A DNA stretch of 64,000 nucleotides from the NCBI GenBank assembly GCA_963921425.1, contig OY992839.1, positions 9,589,409 to 9,653,408 on the forward strand, written 5' to 3'. The translations under genes were made by a program, and so were the position numbers. The notes beneath the pieces are model-generated. The model saw nothing but the letters and a program-made list of their open reading frames with translations. It did no database searches and was not told where the DNA came from. This document shows positions 33,312-44,656 of this stretch, piece by piece (within the stretch, counting starts at the first letter, position 1; every line of letters begins with the position of its first letter). Source of the stretch: Dryas octopetala (taxonomy: Eukaryota > Streptophyta > Magnoliopsida > Rosales > Rosaceae).

Positions 33312-34868
33312 CCCTACAACAAATACGGGCAATACTCACCATTTTTTTCCTACATCTATTGCTCCATTAGCAACTAAATTGAGTTGGCTAGACCAATTGC
33401 CACTATACAGTCACTAAAATGTGGCATTGATGTAGACAGCTAGCAAGCCAACTAATGTGGCAGTCCAATGCTAAGTGAATCAAACCATTACTGTTTTGTG
33501 GAAGCATTAGTGGCTGAATCGAGTCACCTTAGAGAATGGTTTCTGAAGTAGTTGCACAATTCATTACTGAAGTGGCTTAGGAACTGCATTTTGCAATGGA
33601 TCTAGCTACTAATATTCGCAAGCCTCACCCTCATTTTATAGTTTCATAAAAGCTGCCTTTTGCAATGGATTCAACCACTAATATATAAGAGCCTTACTTT
33701 CATTTTATAGTTGCATGAAAAGATATATTGGAATAGAAATTAATTTGAAATTTATGAATTTGTAAATTAAGCACGTTCTGCAGTACATGATGTAGAGCAT
33801 TTCTTTTATGCTATTCTTGGAAAATACAGTATTTACTGCATGATTTTCAACCTGTATCATGTGCATTTCCAAAGGATTGGAAAATGCATATATACTAAGA
33901 ACACTTGACACACAAGCGAGTTTACAAACAAAATTGGAAATTAAAATGGAACCAATTGTATCAGATAACCAAATTGAAGCCAACTGCATATTTATATATT
34001 GTAAGTCAACCATTACATACCATAAAATACTTTAAGTGTTCCAAACTTGTTGACCAAAACATACTAGACCTATCAGCCTGCCATCTCCATTACATCACAT
34101 ATTAAAAATCATTCCCCTAAACAAAAGGTCCAAACGGAACCAAGTAGACAGATCAAAACATTGAACACATCATCTTTAACCAAACTTGCTGTTATATACC
34201 AAGACCATCACCTAAGTATAAAGCAGCAAGTTCACTCAATTTCACCTCAAGGGGACTATGTTCACTGAACTAAAATACCAATCAAAAAACTAGAAATAGC
34301 TTTCTTACTATGATCATATCACCCTGCTCATGGATTAGCTGACATCTCTTCTCCATTGTCAGAAGTGGCCCTCATTTCAAATGTAAATTAACTGTATACA
34401 AGCTGCTGTGATAATGAGCATATAACAAATACAGAAATCTGCAAGAGAACCAAAAAATCATATTTCAGAGTTAGAAACATGCCATTATCGAATAATTAAT
34501 AGAAGTGAAAACATACCTTTTGATCATTACCATAAAAAATGGATGGAAAATCATCAACAGACTCTCATGCTAGTCCTAGATCTTCAACCTTATTTCATAG
34601 TTTTGATTCAATCTATATGAATAAGGAAAACATTCAATCTAAAAACAGAAAAGTAATAGAGCATAGCAGGGTTAACATGCAAAGTAGACCTTGTAAGTAC
34701 ATTAAAACATATATAGAATCAATTATAACACCTAAATTCTCAAATTACTTACACAATAATAAAGAAAATCATTGGACACATTAGATGAAAATTGATAAGA
34801 TAATAGAGGAAGAAGACAAACATACAAAATACAAAAGCATGAAGCATGTAAACAGAAAATTAAACTAC

Positions 34869-35013
34869 CTGGGAGGTCCCAAGCCTCACACTTTCTGAGA
34901 TAAACAACTGCTACAACTTTTGACATGAAACTAACCAGAAACCCTTCAACATAGATAACACTTTCTTCATATGTAGGATGAAATTTGAACTCAGGAGGAA
35001 GATTCTCCTGCAT
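34869..35013 (-). pseudogene. NAC transcription factor exon fragment (captured), copy A
   Basis: NAC proteins are plant transcription factors. The minus-strand frame reads MQENLPPEFKFHPTYEESV and ends LRKCEAWDLPG, matching NAC subdomain A (LPPGFRFHPTDEE) and the conserved CEPWDLP. A GT donor follows CCAG, at the usual place of the first NAC intron. A CAG acceptor-like site lies just before ENLPP, so it may be spliced to an upstream exon. The middle of the subdomain is diverged and no later NAC exon was found downstream, so DNA binding is very unlikely. Confidence 0.8.
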
Positions 35014-35921
35014 TGAATTTTTATTAGTTTGATCGATTAGAATCCCAAACCAAGTACTGAATCGTTAAATAAATTGAGCAAAGCAGCACCTCCAGATCAA
35101 AAAAATAAATAACCAAATAATCAATTTATAATCAAAGAACAAGAAGCATCAGCCTAAAAGTATACCTACAAAAGTCAACCAGAACAAGTGAGAAATACAA
35201 TTGAAAACTTGAAAAAGCATACCCCACAAGATAAAGTCCCAACATTTATCCTTATTAACATGCTGTTGAGTAAAAGAATTTTATTATACTTCTAATTTGC
35301 ACGCAGAATATAATGGTTTTTTCCTAACAGTATACATACAGACCATATATAATGATGGTATATATGCATATCACACAACTCTTGTTATGATTTCCCCTAG
35401 CCTAGCAACTGCCCTTGCATATATGTGCATTCCAGCCTATGTGAACAAGAAAGAGTAGTTAGAAAAAGGAAATTAATCACATTAGTGCAGACCAATGGCG
35501 TACTCTATCATAATATTGAAGGTTCAAAGCTAAACACATGACAACCTATGAGTGGAAAAACTGAAATCAAGCGGACCTACTAAATGTCTGAATTGCAGGA
35601 ACATGTAAGATTTCAACGTAGAAAACTAATCAGAGATACTAAGATTGCACGAGGAAAAAAATCAGTGGGCAGAATAATGAAATTATTCACCTCACAAGGA
35701 AAATCACATAAACACATTTAATTGTATAATGACTATGAGTCCTTCACCATGTGAAGATGTAGCAAAGCCCAACAAGGTTTTATGCGAGTATAATAAAGTG
35801 TTGAGTGCATCTGAACTTAAAATCATATCTTCAGGCATTGCATAGATACATCAAGAATCATGAAGCATTGAACTGAAAATTAACTTACTGTATTTGAGCC
35901 AACAAGCTATACAGCTTTTTT

Positions 35922-36030
<109 letters not shown>

Positions 36031-36515
36031 CAGATATAGTTAACAATATCCTGCTAACATTGATTTCAAGAAAAAAAAAATGTCAGTGATAAAGGTATTA
36101 TAGAAAATGTACCACAGATTTCTTAGCGAGCTACCCTATATCTTAAAACTTTCATTAAACATTTAAGTCAGTATAAAAACTATAAGATTCTGAAGTGGTT
36201 ATGGGTTAGAAAGGAAAAGGAAAAAACTAAGATAATGTCTCTCAATCAAGAAAGTATCCACCCATAAAACATGGGCCAATCTGGGGAAGAGTGGGAAAAT
36301 TAGCAGCTAACATAGCACCATCAGAATCTACAACAGGTGTCACTACACATCACCTGTACTTATACAAAAATAATAATAAAAAAGATTAGAGATTTGCCAA
36401 GAAGAAATTAACTTGTAACATGAATATATACACTTTTTCAGAAAACAAAACATCGCATCAGAAATCTAACATCCAGGCATTAAGCGAAAAAAAAACTGCA
36501 AAGAACAAAAGTTAC

Positions 36516-36722
36516 CTTTTCCTGCGTTTGGGCATTAGGGCTTCCAGGGCATCTTCGATTCTTTGGGAGAGGGAAATCCAGAGGTAGGGACGACAGAGAG
36601 GGAGCTGAGCGAGTGGCTGCTTGTTTTTGAAGTATTTGGGTCTGGGCTTTAGGGTTTTGAAAAGGTCGAGAGGAGAGAGCGAATAAGGGATTGTGCTCTT
36701 GGGTTTCGATGTAGAGGGCCAT
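36516..36722 (-). CDS. Possible first exon of an unidentified gene inside the CACTA element, copy A
   Basis: On the minus strand a CT-rich leader (about 36725-36770) precedes ATG and 69 open codons starting MALYIETQEHNPLFALSS, ending NAQTQEK before a GGAAAAG|GTAACT donor. A second frame across the same bases (from 36814, ending MPKRRKR) is also open, so the true frame is uncertain. The composition is higher in GC than the surroundings. It lies upstream of, and on the same strand as, the NAC exon, so the two could form a chimeric transcript. I do not recognise the product. Confidence 0.4.
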
Positions 36723-37051
36723 TGAGGCAAAGAAAAAGAGAGAGACAGAGACAGAGAGAGCGAGCTAGCGAAGGAGTTCGAGAGGGAGAATTTTAGGGCA
36801 AACTGATTTGTCAAAGTGAAGCGAAGAGGGTGAAGAGGGTGAAGAGAGGGATTGGGAAGGATTTTGGCAAACTAACAATGAAGTAGACAGATTAGACCAA
36901 CTAATTGAAACTCTCAATTGCAGAGAGGGTGGTTTAGCACCTCCAGTGTCAATTAGGCGTCTCCCATTTCCTCTCTCCCATCTGTTTGATTATTAGGGTC
37001 ATATAATATGTTAAGCTACTCACATTAATTAGAAGGTTTATGGGTCGGATC

Positions 37052-38206
37052 CAAGGAATAAAATTTTGAGTTTCGAGGAAATTTCGACGAAAATTTTGAA
37101 GATTTTTAAATTTCGACAAAAATTAGACGGAAACGATGGAAATTGCTATCAAAATACGGAAATTTTGAATGAAATTTTACCATATATTTATTTAACATAT
37201 TATCTACTATATTGATAAAAAACATTGAAGAAACCAAATTATATGGTAGATTTCATGTGATATGTGATGAATATAATGCGCCCTGGAGGTAAATACTGTT
37301 AAATAAAATTAATATAATGAATGAATAAAATTATTATATTTTTTATACTCTATAATCTATACACTAAACCCAATACTTTATATGTCATAATATTACATTA
37401 AACCTCATATACTCTATATTTTTTAAAATATGATATAAAATATTAAGATTTATGCCTTTTAGAATTTTTAATTATATAAAAATGTATTATGATTTAGAGT
37501 TTAAAAATAACTAAACAAAATCTCAAAAGAATCAAACGAAACTCCAAATTTTTTTTTTTTCCGATTGCCCAAAGATCTCAAATCCTAATTGACCCTAAAC
37601 TTTTTTTTTTCTTTTCTTTTCTTTTTTTTCTTTTCTTTTTTTTTTCTTTTCTTTTTTTTTTCTTTTTCTTTCCTTTTTTTTCCTTTTCTTTTTTTCTTCT
37701 TTCCTTCCTAATCCTACTTCCACTTCTCCACGTGATGGATGGCGTGAGCATTGAGCAGAAGTTGTGCAGAACCTTTCTTCTTCCTTTTTGACTTTTTCTT
37801 CCTTTTTCTTTTTTTTCTTTTTTTTCTTTTTCTTTCCTTTTCTTTTTTTTTTCTTTCCCTCCTGACTTCCATCCCATGACCTTTCTTCAGTTCTTCACTT
37901 CTTCCCTTCATTTCTTCTCTCCCAGCCGCCGCGACTCACTCAGCAAGTCAGCATATGGTATAATATCAAACCTCCTTCTCTTCTCTCTCCTCCTGTCCAC
38001 CTTCTCCAGCGCCACTCTCTCTCTCCCAAGTCCCTCCCCGATCTCCCTCTCTCCCTCCCCTGATCTGATTTTCTTCCTCCCCACTCTCTTCTCTCTTCTT
38101 TCTCCTTCCTCCCCAATCACGTGGTGGCTGAGTTTGTAACTGGCAAGGAGAAGACAGACATAAAAATGGTGGGTTTGTTCCGAGTCCGACTACTACTCTA
38201 ACTCTT
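37052..38206. mobile_element. TIR-type element nested in CACTA copy A, absent from copy B
   Basis: The left end CAAGGAATAAAATTTTGAG and the next ~250 bases are homologous to the left part of the element at 29470. The right end (ACTCTAACTCTT) does not match the inverted terminus, so this copy may be truncated. GGATC flanks both sides (37047-37051 and 38207-38211). Copy B has the plain site GGTTGGATCTCACAG at about 63701. Inside are long T/C runs (37600-37860) and a CT-rich stretch, with no gene. Confidence 0.65.
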
Positions 38207-38574
38207 GGATCTCACAGTGTATTGGAGAGTGTGCCTCAGCAACTATTAATTATTGCTTAACCCTCCAACTGTTATGCAATTAGTGATTTCACAATAGTGT
38301 AAATTCCTCTTATTTCATTTCCCACTGTTTAAGCAGCTGATGCTCAATAGTTGCACCAAGTACCATTTTTAATAATGGTTGGTTAGAATAATTAGTTACC
38401 CCATAAGCCATACCCATATACATTACTACATTAGTTAGTTTTCACAAACTAAAAAGGGGGGTGACATATGGGTCAAAGGCAAAACAGCGTATATTGACCA
38501 AATTTTTTAGCAATTGCAATCTGCAGTAAATTTGGTTTAAAAAGTGAGCATTGCTCACTTTTCTTGTAGTGTGC

Positions 38575-38935
38575 TTAAAATCATAATGTTACCATATAGA
38601 TGCTGACCTCCTTGTTGACCCAAATTTTTGCTAAAACGTACTGTTTCTGGGCTATCATGCAGATGAGTATTTTGGGTTCCTATAGGTCCATGTAATTCAG
38701 AAAATTCTTTTACTTGATCCTTGTAGCTAGTTTAGACATTTTCCACTTTGGATCATTGCCAATTCAGATAAAATTGCTTATTTGCCCTTGATTGAATAAA
38801 CCACACAAACATGATAAACTCCCTACCGAAGTTTTTCTCTAGCCGTTAAAACCACAAAGACCAAAATAGAAAGTAATCCAAACTATAAGGGGAAAAATCA
38901 TAATTTAGCCTAAAAATGGATGTAGAGCAAAAAGA
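38575..38935. other. TNL/AAA spacer at the start of copy B
   Basis: Homologous to 16031-16490, including the two TTGACC words at about 38600-38621. This is the right flank of the CACTA element and the joint between copy A and copy B of the 27-kb unit. Confidence 0.6.
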
Positions 38936-39135
38936 ACGCAAAGTATAAACAGCGAGTCTTCCACGCTCCAGTGACCAGTCAACAAGTCAATCGATCCGAC
39001 TTTTGAACTCCTCTATGACCCTGCAATAATGCAGAAAATGGAGCACCTAAAGAAGATATAATATAGGCAGAAGATAGAGGGAAAGGTACGTGGAAAAGGG
39101 AAAGGTACGTGGAAATGAGAAAGCAGGTGGTGGGA
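38936..39135 (+). pseudogene. AAA-ATPase relic: promoter joined to exon-2 tail
   Basis: TATAAACAGCGAGTCTTCC (38944) and the leader words match AAA1. They then jump to the last coding bases of exon 2 (GCAGAAAATGGAGCACC at about 39031, as at 6353) and its 3' flank. Nearly the whole gene has been deleted. The break points differ from those of the relics at 1751 and 14281, so this is a separate deletion. Confidence 0.7.
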
Positions 39136-39177
39136 AAAACTGATGAATAGAAAGTATAGTGTACATGGGCCGGTGCC

Positions 39178-39900
39178 TAGGGATGGAACGGGTCCATTTG
39201 GTTCGGTTTAGCCCCCAAACCGTAGACCAAACCAATGCCTTCGGCTTAGTGATTTTTCAAACCAAACCAACCCAATGAAGGTGAAACAACCGAACCAAAC
39301 CAAACCAATTAAAGTCGGGTTGGGTTGGTCGGTTTGATCGGTTTGGGCATGTCTCAAAATACAATTAAAATTTAGGCCCAAATTATAAATGAATGAAACT
39401 CCATTTAAGTTATAAAATTAATGTCTCTATTTTCTACACATGAACCCAATTTAGTCATGTCTGCTTTTACAGTGGAACAATTACAGTCACATGTAAAACA
39501 AGAAAGCCATATATGTGAAACATTAATATTAATATATTAAAGAATAAAGCCATGTTAAAGATTGATATTAATTTATTATAATATTAAAGAACATAGGCCA
39601 TGAAACTAGGGAAGGTGAGATGAGTTCTCATTGCTTTGAGCCTTTGACCATTCTAAACAAGGTGAGATGAGAAACTAGACATGTGAATATTTAATTTAAT
39701 TTTTTAAATTTTTAGGTCGGGTTGGGTCGGGTTTGATCGGTTATTTGGAACGTCAACCCGCTAACCAACCCATTTGAGGTCGGGTTGGTCGGGTTATGAA
39801 CCGGCCTCTCTAAATTGGGTGTTAGAAACTGAACCAACCCAACCCATTTTGGTTGGGTTGGTCGGGTTGGTCGGGTTGCATCGGGTTATGTCCACCCCTA
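39178..39900. mobile_element. hAT-type non-autonomous element (723 bp)
   Basis: Ends are TAGGGATGGA and, inverted, TAGGGGTGGA. CCGGTGCC flanks both sides (39170-39177 and 39901-39908), the 8-bp target duplication of hAT elements. The subterminal parts are filled with GGTTGGGT/GGTCGGGTT repeats, as in the larger hAT element 700 bp further on. No coding frame. Confidence 0.85.
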
Positions 39901-39959
39901 CCGGTGCCCATGTGACAAATTAGCATAAAACAACCTCAAAAAGCAGGGGAAGAAAAAAT

Positions 39960-40160
39960 ATACCAAGTATACTGAAATAAATGACCTTAATTATAATTAG
40001 AACCATATATGTAAAACAAACTAAATGATTCCTAATTACTGCAAATGCAAAGCTTCAAGTATACATATCCCACGTAATAGCAGTTTTTCATTTGGAGTGA
40101 ATTCGATCTACATCAATTATAACATGAACTTCCAAATCCTGCGCCTCAGACATGACATAT
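39960..40160 (-). pseudogene. Unidentified exon-like module (copy in unit 3)
   Basis: Homologous to 25380-25572. The minus strand carries GAGGCGCAGGATTTGGAAG at about 40140 and a degraded remainder. It lies next to the AAA relic, as in units 1 and 2. Confidence 0.4.
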
Positions 40161-40219
40161 ATATATATATAAAGCTTCATAGAATTTGTCTAATTTGAGG
40201 AATAAATGAAAAAATTTAC

Positions 40220-40430
40220 TAGTTTCTAGTTTCTGATATCATTTATGAACATTTTCAATATTTTTTAGTTTCTTTCTAAATTCTTAGTGTAAGTAAGTAA
40301 ACAAGGTTTCCTTTCATTTTTTCACTAGTAATCTAAAGAAAGTAATTAAACAAGAATATTAGTAGACTAAATCGACACACATAAGGCATGGATGGACTCT
40401 CTGCCTCTGTATCCAGCTTCGATATGTAGT
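40220..40430 (-). pseudogene. TNL relic: 3' flank and C-JID scrap
   Basis: Matches 2600-2790 and 15140-15330 (AGTAAGTAAACAAGGTTTCC, then GACTCTCTGCCTCTGTATCC). The LRR and NB-ARC scraps of the other copies are missing here. Confidence 0.6.
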
Positions 40431-40560
40431 TTGGAATTTGGATGTAGCCTAAACTATAAGAGGCAAACTGGCAAAGTGGTAATTTAGCCTAAAAATGGAA
40501 CAGCAAAAAGAGCACAAGTATTTCCGAGTTGGATAGTGTAGTCAAGTCACGCTCTAGACT

Positions 40561-40568
40561 TATAAATA
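40561..40568 (+). promoter_or_regulatory. TATA box of AAA3, cut off by the hAT insertion
   Basis: TATAAATA sits in the same context as the AAA1 and AAA2 boxes. The hAT element begins 31 bases downstream, so the box is now 4096 bases from the AAA3 start codon. Confidence 0.5.
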
Positions 40569-40598
40569 GCGAGTCTTCCACGCTCAAGTCGACAAGTC

Positions 40599-43500
40599 TA
40601 GGGGTGGGCATGAACCCGACCAACCCGATTTACCGCCCATTTCCGACTCGTCGGGTCGGGTTGGGTCGGGGTCACGTCATCACGGGTGAGCCCGCCAGAA
40701 GTGGCCCGCCAGGCCGAAGCTAATTGGGCCGGAAACGGCTTGGGGCCTCCACCGCCCATTACTAACCCGACCGGCCCGACTACTGTGACTATTAGCCCAA
40801 ATGCCCATTTTAGCCCAGCCCAAGCCCACTTGCGCCTAAACCCTATCCTGTATTTTTTTTTGGTCTCAGTCTCTCAAGTCTCAACCCTCTTCGCCTCTTC
40901 GGCTCTTCAACTGCAAGTCTCAGTATTTTTTTTGGATGCTCTGCTGCTCACCATTCACCTGATGCTCTGCTGCTCACCATTCACCATTCTTCCTTCGATC
41001 TACTCCACCATCCGAGCACCACCACCTCCCACCACCACCACGAGCTCCATCACCACCACTCTGAAACCCTCAATCCTTCGATCCCGATCTGAAACCCTTG
41101 ATCCCGATATTCGATCTCCCCCATCTTCGATCTCCACCAACCACTGTTGTTCTCCACCACCACGAATTCCAATCACCATCTCATCATCCATTCCCACCAC
41201 CATAGCCCACACCTGAAACCCTAAATAAAAATCCCCAAATTCGATCTCCCCCAGGACCCCCACCTTCGATATTCACCAACCATCGTCCATCTCCATTCTC
41301 GGAGAATGATTCTCCACCACACAAGTCAGGCAGTCACTAGTCACCTGCACTAACAAATCCTCAAATCCTCAAATCCCGATCTCAGACATTTTGGCCTTTT
41401 GATTTTGGGTAAGTTGATTAAGGGTTTTTGACTCACTCGGTATTCAAGTAGTTGAATTTCTGTGCGATTCAAGTAGTTTTTGGCCTTTTTTTTTAGTATG
41501 AGTATTGACTAACATATTGAAATATTGAATGTATATTTTGTCTGCAGCTGCCTTCTGGAATTCGAGTTTGTGTCCTAGCATTCTAGCAATCCTGGATTAG
41601 AATCTCCTAGAACTGCAATTTGGTGTAGCAGTAAGTCAGTAAGTCATCTTCCCCTTCTGGCTTCTACTTACTACATAGTGCACATCATCATTTGTTTGAA
41701 TCTTTGAGAGCCTTATATGATGGAGGGTTCAAACCAAACACCAACACCAACACCAACACCACCTCAATCACAACCACCCAATACTTCTTCACAAAATCCT
41801 TCATCAGAAGTTGTTCAAACCCTCAACCCCATTGAACCATGGGCCCTCCTCCTTCTCAACCTCCAAATACTAGGAAAAGGAAGTCCACATCTATGGTGTG
41901 GGATCATTTCACTAAGGAAGACCCCCCAAAAGACCCAAAAAATCCTACAGCTAGTGCAAAAAGTACCCTTTAAGATTAGAGCAAAAAAAATAGAAGATTT
42001 TAACTTTTCAAAGGAGTGCGAGTGAGTCATCGAGTAGCAATCAGTTACTGGCTGTGGGTTTTGATAAAGAGGCATGTAGGAGGGCATTGACTAGGATGAT
42101 AATCATTGATGAGTTGCCATTCAGATTTGTGGAGGCAGAGGGGTTTGTTGAGTTTTGTAGGGTTGCTTGTCCTAAGTTTGACCTTCCTTCTAGGAGAACA
42201 ATTGGTAGGGATGTCCTTCAGCTTTTTTATGATAAAAAAGCTGAATTGATGAAGCTTTTAAGTGGTCAAAGGGTTTGCCTTACCACTGATACATGGACAT
42301 CAGTGCAAAATATCAATTATATGGTGCTTACTGCCCATTTCATTGATGCTGATTGGGTTCCCCATAGAAGAATCTTGAACTTTGCAAATAGCTCTATCAT
42401 AAGGGAGATACAATAGGGAAACTCATTGAAAAATGTTTAGGTGAATGGGGTATTGGAAAACTGTTCACAATAACAGTTGACAATGCATCTGCTAATGAGG
42501 TTGCTATTAGCTATGTGAGAAGAAAACTTAGGGATTGGGACAATGGTCTGATCATGGAGGGGCAATTTTTACACCTTAGGTGCACGGCCCATATACTTAA
42601 TTTGATTGTTTGTGATGGGTTGAAGGAGATGCACAACTCTGTTGAAAGCATTAGGAATGCAGTTAGATATATTAGATCTTCCCCTCAAAGGCTAGCTGAA
42701 TTTAAGAAGGTTGTAGTACTTGTGAGGATAGATAGCAAAGGTTTGTTGGTGTTGGATGTTCAAACTAGATGGAACTCCACGTTTATGATGTTACAAACAG
42801 CTGTCAAGTTCAAAAAGGTCTTCCAAAGGATGTTAGAGGATGATAGGGCTTATAAAGAATACTTTAGTGAGGTTGCTCATAGGGTTGGTCCACCTAGTGA
42901 AGATGATTGGGAGAATGCTAGAATTTTTCTGACATTTTTGAAGAAGTTTTATGATATGACTTTGAAGCTAAGTGCCTCCCATTATGTAACATCAAACACA
43001 ACCTTTTTTGATCTATGTTCTTTGCAATTAATGTTGACTGATTTGTGTTCAAAACAAGATCCCCTCTTAGGGAAAATGGCACAAAACATGAAACTTAAGT
43101 ATGACAAATACTTTGGTTCAATTGAGAGCATGAACAAATTGTTGTTGGTTGCATATGTTCTTGACCCTAGGATGAAACTAGAGGGTTTGAATTTCTGTTT
43201 TAAGAAAGTATATGAGCTAGCTAAGGCCAATGAGCTTACAAATGTGGTTAAAAATGTTTTGGCATCCCTATTTCATGAGTATAATGGCCTATTTGATGTG
43301 GCTTCCCAATCTGGCAGCACTAGTGCTTCCACTCAATCTGTTGATTCTTCACAAGATAATGAGGTTGGTGGGGTGGGGGGTGCTGGTGAAGATGATTTGA
43401 TGCAAGGTTTACGTGCCATGCGAGCAGAGGCATCCTCATGTGTGATTAAAAATGAGATGGATAGGTACTTGTTAGATGCATGTGATTCAATGGCTGTAAG

Positions 43501-44449
43501 GAGCTTTGATGTGCTGAATTGGTGGAGAGTCAATGGGGTTAGTAAGTAACCAATCTTAGGTGCACTTGCTAAAGATGTCTTCGCCATTCTGGTTTCAAGT
43601 GTGGCATCCGAGTCATGCTTTAGCACTGGAGGCCGTGTCATTGATCCATATAGGAGCTCACTAACTCCCAAGATGGTTGAAGCGCTAATATGCTCCCAAG
43701 ATTGGTTGAGGTCGACACCTATTTGTCCATTCAATGAACCAACCATTTCGGAGTTGGAGTTTTGTGAAGCTGTGGAGCAAGGTAATTATTATGATATTCC
43801 AGTTTATTCCTTGATTTTTTTTGATTTTTTATATGCATACTTTGCTGTTTTTTGTGGTTTGCAGAGTTCTTGGTATCTGGAGCATCATTGTCATCTCCTT
43901 CAACATCTGCTAGTACATGAAAATGCTCTTAATGTCTCTGGGAGTGACAATCTGCAAGGCTGGAAGCTTCTGCAAGGCTAGAAGCTTATATTCATGTGGA
44001 TTGTATCATTGTAATATTTGTAAACTTCATTTGGTTTTCGTTAATAATTTGTAAACTTGTCATATGGGTTTGTTTACTTTGTTGGTTTGAAACAAAGTAA
44101 ACTTGGAGTCTTGGAATAATTTCACTGAATAATTTGTAAACTTGGAGTCTTGGAATATGTTGAATTTATGCTGTTGGAGTCTTGGAATATGTTGAATTTA
44201 TGCTGTTGGAGTCTTGGAATATGTTAAATTTTTGCTGTTGGAACTTTCAGACTTTCAGTAGGAAAAAGCCCATTCGTAAATGGGCTGGGCCGCTACCGAC
44301 CCACCCAGCCCGCTAACCCGCCTAAGCCGAACCCGCCTAGCCCGCACACTTAATGGGCAGAATGGGTTATCTATTCCTCAGCCCGAATAATCAGCCCGGC
44401 TGACGGGTTGGGCTCTAACCCGACCCAACCCGACCGATGCCCAGCCCTA
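40599..44449 (+). mobile_element. hAT transposon (3851 bp) with 8-bp target duplication
   Basis: The left end TAGGGGTGGGCAT and the reverse complement of the right end, TAGGGCTGGGCAT, differ at one base. GACAAGTC flanks both sides (40591-40598 and 44450-44457). Removing the element restores the AAA leader seen at 16519-16545. Subterminal GGGTCGGG/CCCGACC words are dense at both ends. A 5' leader with a short tandem duplication (about 40933-40987) and a likely intron precede the transposase. Clean ends suggest a fairly recent insertion, though the transposase is damaged. Confidence 0.92.
41717..43795 (+). pseudogene. hAT transposase (BED/RNase H-like/dimerisation), damaged
   Basis: The protein cuts and joins element ends. 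Read on the plus strand: a Pro/Thr-rich start (MMEGSNQTPTPTP), the first part of a BED finger (MVWDHFTK at about 41887) whose Cys-containing middle is missing, and LTTDTWTSVQNINYMVLTAHF with a catalytic Asp. TVDNASANE follows near 42476, then WNSTFMML and the C-terminal dimerisation block (ESCFSTGGRVIDPYRSSL) at 43550-43720. There are frame changes near 41850, between 41900 and 41955 and near 42395, and stops at about 41991 and 43547 (a stop where Tyr is usual in VSKYP). It resembles RICESLEEPER/DAYSLEEPER and Tip100-like proteins but cannot be active as it stands. Confidence 0.85.
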
Positions 44450-44656
44450 GACAAGTCCATCGACCTTTTGATCTTCAAAACGACACCATCTGAGCCATCT
44501 TCGACCCTGCAATGCTCTTCCTCGCAGGTAGAGGAGGCAAAAAGCACTGAAACCTCCACCACCATCTTCAACCTCAGAACTTCCCCCACATTCCACAACC
44601 AAAACCCACCTCACAATTCCTCAAACCAACCCCAAAATCCCCATCAAAACAAACCC

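Noticed and set aside
37578-37911. Lys/Glu-rich minus-strand frames
   Set aside because: They come from T/C-rich low-complexity sequence inside the nested TIR element.
44408-44656. Upstream extension of the AAA3 frame
   Set aside because: It begins in the hAT terminal repeat, and AAA1/AAA2 have no matching protein. The conserved start is MITMFTKN.
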